From assembly GCA_021014325.1 (NCBI GenBank), contig CM037461.1, positions 22,801,376 to 22,865,375 of the forward strand: a DNA stretch of 64,000 nucleotides, given 5' to 3'. Shown here piece by piece: positions 1-12,200 of the stretch (position 1 is its first letter; each line of letters begins with the position of its first letter). A program made the position numbers and the translations under genes. A model generated the notes under the pieces. The model did not search any database, was not told the DNA's origin, and worked only from the letters and a program-made list of their open reading frames with translations. Origin of the DNA: Plazaster borealis. Lineage: Eukaryota; Echinodermata; Asteroidea; Forcipulatida; Labidiasteridae.

Positions 1-245
1 CATGTCTGTTTGTTTTGGGGGTGTTTATTTGTGTGTGGTGTTGGGGTTGTTGGGGTATTTGTTTGTTTGTTTTTCACAGCATAAACAAATGTTCCTTCAA
101 TTTTCTGTTTGTTTGTTGGGGTGTTGGGGTGTTTGTTTGTTGGGGTGTTTGATGCATGGTTGGAGTGTTTGTTCGTTGGGGTGTTGGGGTGTTTATTGGG
201 TGTTTGTTTGTTTGTTTGTTTGGTTGAGTGGGTGGTTTGTTTTTT
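1..245. repeat. GT-rich low-complexity tract
   Basis: Interrupted runs of GTTT and GGGGTGTT make up this stretch. It is simple sequence, and the open frames across it on both strands are a by-product of the composition. Confidence 0.8.
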
Positions 246-763
246 GTATTGTCCATTTTGTTAAAATTCAATGGTGAAACTATTCTAAAAAGCTTGGAAA
301 TAATCAAGAGAATCATTCTTTCTCCTGGATGATAATGCCACTGTCTACTTTTTACTCAGGAAATTTTTGCCTAAAATGCACAATTTATTTCTCATGATTA
401 CAAATCTTTTACAACGCCTTAAAAACACAAATAAGTGTAGTTTACCCTTTATACTTGCAAGGTGCTGACCTACAAGTTAAACAATTAAACAATTGGCATT
501 TAAATATTGTGCCATAAAAAGAGATTACATTTGTTTTTAAAAGGGATAACATTTTATATATTTTTGTTAACTACATTATCACGCAAAATAATTAATCTCA
601 ATTGTTGGATAAATAAACATTCCGATCACAAAAACAAAATCCCCCATGGGAGTACATATTTGAGCCATAATCTCTTTGTTGTATACTCATCAACACAAAA
701 ACTATCGATGCTAAATTCATCGATAAGCAAACTAATTACAATTTCTATGTTATGTGTTACAAT
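246..763. other. AT-rich intergenic DNA, nothing recognised
   Basis: No domain, splice pattern or repeat family was recognised here. It lies downstream of the receptor gene. Confidence 0.5.
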
Positions 764-1398
764 TCGTTTGTTTCCCTTCCTTGCTCTTCCTCTCTATTTC
801 AACAGTAGGCCCTACGGGGAATAAATATCCTGCATTTGAGATTCCCTAAAAACCAATTGTTATATCACCAACGAAGCGATCTCAACAACTTGTACACAAT
901 GGAACAATTATAGACCCCACAAGGTTTTCTTTCGTCAACTGCTGAGGAATTCTTCGGAAAAGGGATTAATGGAAAAACAATCGCAGGACCCCACAAACCC
1001 GATCCGTAAGTTTGGGTGTCTGTGTGTCTTTAAGTGTGACATACGAAGTTTGAACCTGAGAACAAAAGAGGTCCACATAATCTCAACAACTTTTACACAA
1101 TGGAACAATAGACCCCACAAAGTTTTCTTTCTTGCACCTTCTGAGGAATTCTTCGGAAAAGGGATTATTGGAAAAACAATCGCAGGACCCCACAGACCCG
1201 TTGGGTTTGTTTCATTTGTTTCCTTTCCTTGCTCTTCCTCTCTTTTTCAACAGTACGGTGAATAAATATCCTGCATTTGAGATTCCCTAAAAACCAAATA
1301 GTTATTAATCAGAAAGAGAGTTCACCATCGAAGCAATCTCAACAACTTGTACACAATGGAACAATAGACACCACACAGTTTTCTTTCTTCAACTGCGA
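764..1398. repeat. Local direct repeats of two interleaved blocks
   Basis: One block (CCTTCCTTGCTCTTCCTCTC through GATTCCCTAAAAACC) occurs at 764-856 and 1214-1297. A second block (CTCAACAACTTGTACACAAT through AATCGCAGGACCCCACA) occurs at 881-1000 and 1081-1200, with a partial third copy at 1336-1398. Copies are about 90% alike by eye. Confidence 0.75.
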
Positions 1399-1403
1399 AG
1401 GAA

Positions 1404-1675
1404 ACAAATGAAACACTATGTGAACTTACACACGTCCACACAGTTGTTTTTTTTTACAGCGTTGAAGTACATGATTTTTCTTAAGTGTAGCCTGCAGAAC
1501 AAAGGAATGTCCACAAAGTGACTGCAGCACAGAGCTTCGGTCTGGACCTGAGAACAAAATAAGTACAATGCAGGGATTTGAAACACTATGTGGACTTTAC
1601 ACACGTCCACGCAGTGTTTTATGAAGTGTTGACAATGTTCTTGTACACAGAACACAGGAATGTCCACACTGTAAC
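1404..1675. repeat. Diverged ~165-bp tandem duplication
   Basis: GAAACACTATGTG and ACACACGTCCAC recur near 1409-1445 and 1580-1616. A GGAATGTCCACA motif recurs near 1503 and 1658. The sequence from 1676 to 2062 shows nothing recognisable and may be receptor 3' untranslated sequence. Confidence 0.55.
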
Positions 1676-2062
1676 AGAGAGCTGCGAATAAATGCGTGTA
1701 TTATCAGTCTGGTAATTATGCGTCATGTATGTCTGTCCAATGAAACAATTGGGTTTGTATTACCAGAGACTGTCTTTTACCTCAGGGGACCCAGTCTATG
1801 ATGATGATTCTTATGGTAGTGAGGGCACTAATGACATCACGAAAAGGGGTCTTTTTGAGGCCTACATGGTTCTCACAAAAATTAATATGTTTGCTTTTGT
1901 GGTTAAGTATAGTATGATTTGCCGACCTGGTTGTAGTTATACAGTAATACGTCGTCCACTCACTAAAATAAACTTATTTGAAAACAAACAATTTGTTTGA
2001 TTCAAGGGGCACTCCCGATTGTATTCCATTGAAAGTAAGATTTTTTCTTGCAAGTTTTTGAA

Positions 2063-3239
2063 TTATTTCAAGGACTTATTACTCTCAGAAATATGGGTTT
2101 CGAGTGTCTCAGTGGATTTTTGTTTTCTCATTTCCATCTTCGGTTCAGGCTTCTTTGTATTGCTCCGTGCTGTTATTTTAGAGTAGAATGTGTAGAGGTA
2201 CGGGTTTAGGGAGGAGTTTATTGGGAGGATGAACACAACAATCCAGGAATACATATCAGGACCAATTTCCACGATCGCAGCCTGGGATAGAATCCCCATA
2301 ATGATCACAGGCATCCAACATGCGAAGTCAGTACCCACTATCAGAGCCATTTTCACCGCCATCTTAATTTCCCTCTGTCGGTGAGCCGTTACCTTCACCA
2401 GCTTAGACGAGCGTTTTACCTTGACGAAGATTGCTATGTAGCAGCTCAAAACAACGATAAAACACAACAAGTTGACGCCAAGAAACAAGACGATTGAGTA
2501 GATCCAAGCCGGTTCTCTTGTTTCAGGTACCGGTATAGCGAGAGTATCTGCACCAAATACACTACTGATGGAGCTCTGTACAGTTTTATAACTAGACACC
2601 TTAGTTGTCAGGGGGAGACCAATGCACACATCAGACAACCCGTAGATATTGGAATCAGTATCACCACTGAAGATGGTCGGGATAATACTAGTACATGCAG
2701 CCACTAACCACATTACGAACACAATAACTTTGCTTATCTTTCCTCTGATGGTAACCCGGCTGAAGGGGAACACAATGCTTAAAAAGCAGTCCAGACTGAT
2801 GACGGTGACAAAAAATACCGATGCTTCACTAGACATCACTGATACTACCCCAGCAATCTTACAAACAACACTAGACCGCCATTCCTTCGCACCACTGGAA
2901 TAATTCTTACCTAACTTGATGTCAGCAATAGCAATAATCAACATATACACCCCCATCATCAAGTCAGATATAGCTAAATTAAGAACCAAGAATGAATGCG
3001 TCTCATTCTCACGTAATTCTTTGCCCCGTCTATATCTCCAGATGATTACCATGAAGTTGCCGATGAGGGCGCTCAACCCAAGAATCCACATGGACGCTCG
3101 TAGTAGATCATTACGCATCAGACTGCCGCAGATGTTTAGTGGTGGTTGCAACTCAGTCGTTTTACATTTAGAGTAGTCAAACGCTTTAGATGGTACTTCT
3201 TCATCAAATCTACAACACAGACGGTAGTCATCGACGTAC
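2063..3239 (-). CDS. Receptor exon 18: hinge and seven-transmembrane domain
   Basis: This terminal exon joins LRR 5 in phase 2 and begins YVDDYRLCC, the hinge cysteine motif of LGRs. All seven helices are in this one exon: TM1 with GN, TM2 with NLAISDL, TM3 from SSEASVFFV, TM6 with TDFACWMP, and TM7 with FILPINSSLNPYLY. The ECL1 and ECL2 cysteines (about 1152 and 1231) are present. The usual D/E-R-Y reads Asp-Cys-Phe (1176-1178). The second extracellular loop holds about 35 extra residues before TM5. The tail is rich in Ser/Thr/Lys and ends ESNKSLK, followed by a stop at 2063-2065. No canonical AATAAA was found just downstream. Confidence 0.93.
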
Positions 3240-6200
3240 CTAAAATAAAATTAAATAATGAATTTACGGTAGGATTTGTACTTGCGGAGCCGTGTGTGTG
3301 GTGGTTTTGCATAGCTGTTGTCAACGTACCGAGGACGTGCTCATTTTGTTTGTTTATGCAAATATACAGTTTGATTGTGGCTGTCCCGTCAATGAGAAAA
3401 CATAATGCGAAAATACACTGCGCTGTATTTGTTGTTGGTAACTCTAATCAGAGTTTTAGTTCTATGCCAACCAAAAAGATGAATAATTATTTATGTGAAA
3501 GTAACCAGAAGATAACTTTATACAAATTGTACACAGCATCAACGAAGGCACTTTAAAACGGAAGCCTGCCTCGATTAAAAGCAATCAAAGTTTGTTTTAT
3601 TCGTGCAATAATTACTGAGCTGCTTCAGAAAAGATTGCCCCAGTTTCCGCAAAGAATAATTTCAAGTGTTGCCCCCGAAGGTCTTCAGGAGAACGCTGAC
3701 GTTTTACAAGCCTATACGCGTACAAAGTGAACACCAACATAACGGCAACACAAACAGAGCAAGAACCACTAGCCTACACACTCTAAAAACTACCTTGTCA
3801 GAATTGACCTGGATTTGGGGTCCGAGGGCCTTGACCCATTTCCGGGTCAGGCTCTGTTTAAACAAAAATAGGATTTTAACTCAAATTCTGCATCAGTTTG
3901 AACCTTTTTTCTTGGAATTTTGACACAAACTCTGGTTTATACTGGCCGATATAAGTGGGTCAGGCCAAACGGGACCTTGGTCCGGGTCAATTTGACCCGC
4001 TAGTGCTTAGAGGGAGAGGTAGGGGAGACAAGGTACTAGACTTACAATTTTTCCAAGCTGTGCAGATCTTTAAGAGCACCCATTGCGATATATATTTCAT
4101 CATACCATCCGGGGACTGTACCACCTCTGACTAAAACACTGGGAATATAATGTAGTTTGCTGATTTTATTTACAAGACGGTTCAGAGCAAAGCAAAAACT
4201 GAACAGCTCAGTAAAACAAAGTACAAGTGTTTGGGTTAACGTTCCATGGCACGTTTTTTTGACAGGGAAAAAACGATCCTCTGAACAAACATTGATAGAT
4301 GATACTGTTTCAAAACAAAAAACAAGCAAAAACTTTCGCATACAAATTAGGCCAAGGACAATGCAAGCATGTAACTAGCAAAATTTTGTGTACATGGCTA
4401 ATGGACGTGAACTAATGTCGAGATCCCGGCAATAATTTGTAGCTTTTGATTAACTATTACTTATTACTGGCGGATTTTTAGTGCAAAACCTTATAGTGAA
4501 AGATTATGGTTTTCTCGAATCTATGAAAATAGCTCTTTAAGATTTTAATCTTAATTTCGTGGATTAAATTCTCAAAAAATACTAACTGCATCCATCGTAT
4601 TGCAAATAATAGATGGTGTCCGGCAGTCCAGTAATTTTTGGGATATCCAAAGTCACCCGTCCAGGGGTTATGATCTAGCAAGGCATTCTGTGGGAAACAA
4701 TAGCACGACGAGATCGTATACCACAGGGAACGAGGTTGATTGCTCTGTGACTTGATGCCTCATTTGCGGGCTACCACACTTTAAAACAATGCATTGACTT
4801 ACAGGTCCCTCAAACTGCTCAATGAGTTGAAAGCTCCACTCCATATGGAAGACAAAGGTACATCAATAACCAACCTATTGAAGAGACATACAAATCCTAA
4901 TTAATTCGAACTGTTTTTTTCTTCTGATGCGCTGGACTATTTGGACTTCGGATTATTGGTTCAACTTTTGAAAGATCTTCATCGCAGCCTTAAAGGCACT
5001 GAACACGTTTGGAAATTGTCAAAGACCAGTGTTCTCACTTGGTGTATCCCAACATATGCATAAAATAACAAGCCTGTGAAACTTTGGGCTCAATTGGTCA
5101 TCGAAGTTGCAAGAAAATGATGAAAGAAAAAACACCCTTGTTGTACAATTGTGTGCTTTCAGATAGGAATAAACACTTCTTGCAAGAAGTTTTTATTATT
5201 TTAGTGAGAAATTACCTCTTTCTCAAAGACTACGTATACTTCAGAGGGAGTCGTTTCCTACAATGTTTTATACTATCAACAGCTCTCCGTTGCTTGTTAC
5301 CAAGTACGTTTTTATGCTAATATTTGTTTTGAGTCATTACCAAACGTGTACGATACCTTTAAACAAAGAAGACATTAAATACTATTGTGTAACATCTGAA
5401 AAAAAGCAACATTGACGACATTGCTAATGAAAGGAATCTTTGCTTGTTTAAAACAAATTCTCGTCACCGTTTTCATGAAGTGGCAAATCTTTCCACAGCC
5501 AAAAATCCACATTTTGGAGAAATTTGCGTTTAAAATTGAATCAATCTTCAATCTGCTGTTTCTTTCAATGCTTACTACTTTAAATTTAGAAACTACCGAA
5601 AACAAAGCTGAACTCTTCGATCATACTATTTTGATGAGTTATTAATTCCTAAACAAATTCACCACTTCCTGAAAACGAGCAAAAAGAAACGGTTCGTGAA
5701 AACGCTAAACGTAAAGGTCAACAAGTTCGCAAGTTCGTCGTGTTTGGCACCGTGCCAGCACTATGTAATTCCATAGATAAAGTGACGAATTTCGATTCGT
5801 AAATTCGTGAAAACGCAAAATGGGAAAGCTAGTGATTCGTCGGTCATGCTAATTAGTGTAATTACGAAACATTACGTGCCAATCTTGTTGAAAGTATTTA
5901 CAGCAATGTTTATGTCAGAAATTTGTACCAAAAAACCCAACAATTTGCCATATGTTGTGATTTTTGACCCATTCGTCGGTTCGTGAAAATGGAACGAGAT
6001 GATTTGTTGTTTGCTTACAATGTTCTCAAGTTGAGAAGATCCTCGAAGATATCACTATTGAAGTTCCGAATGCTATTCTTTGAGATGTCCCTGGAATCAT
6101 AAAAAAAATATTCATTAGGTTTTTTTATAAATTGCTGATTTTCTGGAGGAAAGTAAACTATTACAGTAAAACTTTTAAGTACAACTGATTATTTGTCTAT

Positions 6201-9200
6201 TGTTTTTAGTTGTTAATTGCACTAAAAAGACAGATTAATGACCATAACAAATTACTTGGTGAGAAGCACCCATAGTACAAAGTATTTTGAGAAAGGATTC
6301 CATTCGAAGTAATTTGGTTTGGATAAATGTTCACCCAAAAACATTTGAATTTGAGAAACGATTCCTGCATGAATCGTTTCTCAGATTTCTGAGGGCTGGT
6401 GTTTGTGCGGCTAGAAATGCGGTTGGTACCCGCGTCACCTCGCTAAACGTGGATGGAATCGACGTTCCAGAGAAAATACCATGACATTTTTGTTGCTGTT
6501 TTCTCAGCAAGTAGACTCAGTTGAAACTTTCACATGTGACTTTTATTGTATCAAGTTTATAATTTTACTTTACGCTTACAAAAACCATTATTTAACCCCC
6601 ACCTTTGAGCTCACACGGTTAAATTCAATTCCTTTAATCTGCCAGACTGAATTTTAATTAACTCTCTTTCGATATCCCACTTGAGATCTCATAATAATCA
6701 TTATGCGCGCGTAAAAACAAAAAGCTTTCTCAATTAGGTTACTAGCCTCAATGGAAGGGATTTTTGGGAGATTTCTATTTGTAAAAGCTTATGTTATAAT
6801 TAGCTAGGACATTTAGTGAAAATGTTTCCAATTTTAACAGTTCGACACGATAAAACATGAATGTAAATGACTTACAGGAAGGTGAGATTTGAGAGTCCAG
6901 AGAATGTTCCATCTTCGAAGTGATCTAAGCTGTTGTTTGTCAGAACTCTAGTTGGATGAAATTTAAAAAAATAGCGTCATCTGATTATATTGAGAGAAAA
7001 CAAATGTTACGCCGAAAATCTAAGTGTGTTGAGGTTATCAACAAACACATCATACACTCTCATACATCATTACAGACAGATAAAGAAAATAAATCGAACT
7101 TTATAAACAAATATACATAATAATTAACCATTTTACGTAGCCATATTCCTCGCTTTTTTACAATCATCACTGGGATTTGAAACAACACACTATACCACCA
7201 CACCCAGCTGCATGTGCTGCTGAAATCTTATTACTCGTTAAATAAGATAAGTCTAATACTTAAATTTACATTAGTATTAATTTACATAAAAATTTACGCA
7301 AAATTTACTTGCGAGACTTGTCTAGGCCTGGTTAGGAATACGCTGGAAATATAATCTTCGTCTACTTTGGTAAAATGATAACAATTATGTTAAGCGTGAA
7401 CATAAATGAAATGGTCATGAAATAACTCCGTACTTTGACATCTACCCTGGCAGAGCCCTCGCACTTCCCAGGCAAGGGTCCCGCCGTGACCCACTACCCC
7501 AGTGCCCCTCGTCCGGCATGCCACCTCTTTGGGATCGGGACTCAATCGACCGGGCCACTTTGTGGGGAAGGGAACGAGCGACCAACTTACAGTGATTTCA
7601 AGAATGAGAAACGTTTGAAGATTCCTACATTCAGTCGGACTATGTTTTCATTCGCAAGTTTGCTGTAGGAAAATAAATCAAGAAAATTTGCGATTACTTA
7701 AAAACGCAAAAGCTACAACAGCAACAGCATAATGAGCAGAAACCAATGAGACGCTGTTTGCACGCAAACAACGACAGAAATATCACGAAGCGTACGGCGT
7801 ATTGTGTGTACTTACAGATGTGTCGTTTTTACGACAATGTGACCTACAGTCTCCTGATTCCACCCCGAGTTGCACTGAACGACATAGCCATCATCGGTGA
7901 CATCGCAAGAACACATTGTCGGACATCGGTCGGCTTTGTCAATATGAATATAAACAAATCGCAAATTTAGGAATAAAACGAAATTAAACATGCGCTAATA
8001 TATTCACCTTCAGGGTTCCTAATTAACAACAAATGTTCAAAAATTTTCGAAAGGAAAAAAATAAACAAGTAACTTCAATGAAACTAAAAGTTCCTCTTTC
8101 ATTTAGAGATACACAACTTGTGTGCGAATGAGTTGCACAAAATAAAGCAAAGTAAACAGCAATAGTAATACAATAATTAATAAATAAATTAATTAATTAA
8201 TTAATTAATTAACTAGTGGAATGAAAGTTATTTTTGTCCCTTTTTTGTTCATTTTGTTTTGTTTAGATGATATTTGTTACTTTAATTTGTAGACATCATA
8301 TATTTAAATTATCTATCATTCTTTATGACTAAATTGCGTTTGTTGTATTTTCGTATCAGTGTTAGTCAGGTTGATTGTTGTCGAAGTTTATCGAAATGCA
8401 TGAAGTCGTATAATTTCAGTCACGAAAGAGAGACAAATATTAATAAAATAAGTAAGTAAATAAATAAGTAAATAAATAAATAGTGACTAACTAAATGAAT
8501 ACAAAAATATATGAATAAAAACAAATGAATATATAAACAAACACAAAAATAAAATAGTATTACAGAATTAAAAACATATTTATATACATATAAAACATAC
8601 CACATGCTTGTGGTGTTTCGTCATCTCCCTCCGGGCAGTCAAATGTGCCATCACAGACCGAGGAATTGTGAACACATGATAACAAATTCCAACAGGGAAA
8701 TGATCCTGGGCAGCTTACATTGCCTAGGAATGAACACGATTATAAAGTACGATAATTAGTGTCTTCATGTTGTGATTATTGATCAAAAAGACACGATATC
8801 TTGTTTATATCAAGTAATAAACCACAAGTGACACTGAACTGGGTAAAATTTAAACAACGGTTAAACATGGTTGAGTATCATGACGATTGCCATTGTGACA
8901 AGTAAATTTTTTCCGAAATAAACAAATGAAAATGACAACGACTACAAGTGAAAACTACGAGGTTGTAGTGCATGCAAGCAAATGAACATGGACGGTTTCT
9001 CTATGGTTTCACCATTATTTAGCCAACCTATGGGTCTGCGATTTAAGTTTATGATTTACATACACTACAGAACACTAAAGTACGTCTACGTCGCGAGTCG
9101 TGCCAAGTCAATGCACAGAGCAACAACGGCGAGTTCAAATTCGTGTAATCGTGTGACAAACATGGTGCTTTAATATTAGCTAGCTTATGCATGGAGACCG

Positions 9201-12200
9201 GGAAAAAAAACGGGAAAACAAAAGGTCTCCATAGGGGAATTCTAAAGACTGGGGTGCTCCACAAGGAATTTTATGGGAAGGTCTTAACTACAGGGACGAA
9301 TGAAAGAACAAAAGATGTATCCACAGGGATGTAAACAACAGAATGTGTGTACTCGAAAGATTTACAAACAAAGCTCTAAGTTCCAATACATATCTGTTAC
9401 AGTAGTAGCACTGCGGTGGTTTAAAAAGTTCAACGAATTGTCGGTATTTTGATTTCTTTCGTGATCGCTTTTGGCATGTTTTTCTTTCACGTGACGTAAT
9501 GGTAAAACTCTGATTGTTCATTGGCCAACTGCAAACTTATGTATTATGGATTAAATTCCTCCTACCAAATGTGGTAGCAGAGACATCAAATTTCTCCTAC
9601 CAAAATTGGTAGGGAATAATAAGAAAAACATAACAACCTAAAACGAACTGGTAAAGGAGCTTTGTGGCTTGCACCACTCTTTCGTGTTAGCAGTGGTGGC
9701 GCTGTTCGTTCTATATAGAGACACTGTTCGTGTTTTGCTGCCAGCGCCTTGACTAAAGGCTAGGTATCTACCATTATTCCGGGCTAGCACTATTGTATCC
9801 TCGAAGGAATACAAGGGGAAAGTCCTCACCACAATCAACCTCGTCTGCTCCACTTATTTGGCAATCTTTAAAACCGTCACATCTTCCACTTGGCTTCAAA
9901 CAAGAGCCGTCTCCACAATCAAAGACATCGCGGTCAGGACAAGATGTTTTACCAGTACCTTCAAAAAGTAGGGAAATGTGTTGATTTGAATTTAGTTTCG
10001 ATAACAAATAAGTACCAGTATAGAAACAATTGCATGAATACTCATTTCTTGTTATGTTGTGTTTCACAAACACCAATGGTGTGAATTTGCAATTAGGCTG
10101 TTGAGCTCGGAAATAATTGATGCCGATGGTCAGCCGACGAAGATGTTAATGTAACACTAAATGTATGTTTGCGACAACTCGACCCCCCCCCCAAAAAAAA
10201 AAAAACCCAACAACAATTAAGAAGAAAAAAGTCCAACTACCCCTTGCGTCGCTGTGCAACAAGCGGCGCTTGCGCGCTGAGGTACTTTTTGTTCATATTC
10301 GCCCCCAACAATATCAAATCCGCCCCAAAAAATATTTCCTGGTTACGGGCCTTGGCACATACTGTATTGGCTGTTACGACGTATAGACAAAAAAACACGA
10401 TCACAGACTTGGAACTAAGCCTATAGACGTGACTGCTAGCGTGCCGTCGTCAACAAAGTGCGCGTGCAGGTCTTTTTCTTATTCTATGTTCATATACGAA
10501 GATTGTTTTTGTTCGAGCGAGGATTTGTCTTCGTTCGAACGAAGATTTGTTTCGTTCGAATTTTTTTCGTTCGAACGAATACTATTTTCGTTCGGACGAA
10601 GATTTGTTTCCCAAAATGTTTTTCACTTATGTCCCTTTAAAATCTCCGTATCAAACAAACCGACATTTATCACATGAATAGCATCCACTCCATCTTTGAG
10701 TTAAACACGCCGACGAAACCGTGGAAACATACCTCATTATGCGTAAGATATCTTTAAAAAGTTCGCAAGAGAATTTACCATAGCTGCTGGAAAGTTCTAG
10801 TAGAAACCCTCGTCCACTATTATATGCATCACTTCTAAAGTTGAAGGACACTTCTCGCGATGAATTAAATGTTATAGATAGCAGTTTATCGATGGATCCA
10901 GTCAGCTTAAATGACACAGTGTCTCCATAGAGATTAATGCCGCCAAGGACAGCTATGTCTTTCCCGTCTTCTGTCGAAAAATCACTTATTCCAACGTGTA
11001 CTAATGTTGACATTAAATCTGGAGCAACGATCATCCAGTTACAGTCGAGAGATGGTGGATAGTAGGTTGGGTAGCCTGTTAAGGGGAAGTTCCTTGGTTC
11101 GCTTTCAATGAGAATGTTAGTGCCACCACAATCACCTGAAAGAAATAGCAGGAAAATAATAATAAGGACATAGCGTGGCTATAGCGCTTGGACAGGCACT
11201 GGTCTTACAAACCCTTGGATAAACATGTATGTAACGACGCATATACCAGACGGACACTACTACCAAACACAGTAGTATGCATTGGTATGCAAGGTCAAAG
11301 GTACATCTGGCAGGTAACCGCCAGGTTCTAAAGGTCGGTGAACATCTGACGTCACACTTCGAGGTTCGTGAATAATGCCAGATACCGGCCTTGCCCGCCT
11401 GGCAGGATCCTGCCAGATGTACCTTTGACCTGGCATCTATCCTTGCGGGTAAAGACAGAGGACCAGTCTTAGCCTGGTGTAGACAGTATTCTTAAAATAT
11501 TGCATCTTGGCAAAACTCTTGGCGACGCTCGATAAAAATGTTAAGCACTAAACATTTGATTACACACAACCAAAAGATCGGTAATCTGGATGAACAGAAC
11601 TGCTGCAGATGGAACATCTTCCCCAAATACAGCAGCTAAGAAATAATGCAACTTTATCACTACGGTCCTCACCACAATCCTCTTCATCAACAGATGAGTA
11701 TTCTTCACCGAGTCGGCAGTCACGCCAACCATCACACCTTGCCTTTGGAGGAATACAAAACCCGTTTCTACAATCGAAGTCATCCTCGAAGGGGCAGGAA
11801 GTTGTATCTATTATAGAGACCGAAATGTGCAATGTCGTCACAATTTTGACGAAATAACAAATCAGTAGAACTAACAAAATCAGAAATATCTAAATTGGTT
11901 TTTGTACAGTTTATTGATACATTTATCACGTCAACATTTACAAGCAGTGTCAGGACCTAACGCAAAATAGTTTTGTTACTACACTGGTTAGCATGACTAG
12001 CGAATCACTAGATTTGCAGTTTTTGGTTTATCAATCGATACCTAACGCTGCACGGTGGAAAAACACTCGTGTTACTTTTTTTGTATAACGAGGTAATAAA
12101 TCCTAACGTGCTTTGCTTTACACACAATGCGCGCTTTTCTGGATGGTCTCTTTTTTACCGTCTTTACGAAGTAAAGAATACATTAAAGGAGTCAATCAAT

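Noticed and set aside
5084..5320. Frame MGSIGHRSCKK and relatives at other loci
   Set aside because: The same peptide recurs in every family A MITE, on either strand relative to genes, and the elements have only short terminal repeats and no coding design.
9774..10076. LDLa exons as separate small secreted proteins
   Set aside because: Each LDLa segment is flanked by consensus splice sites in phase 1 and joins in frame to its neighbours, so they are exons of one receptor gene.
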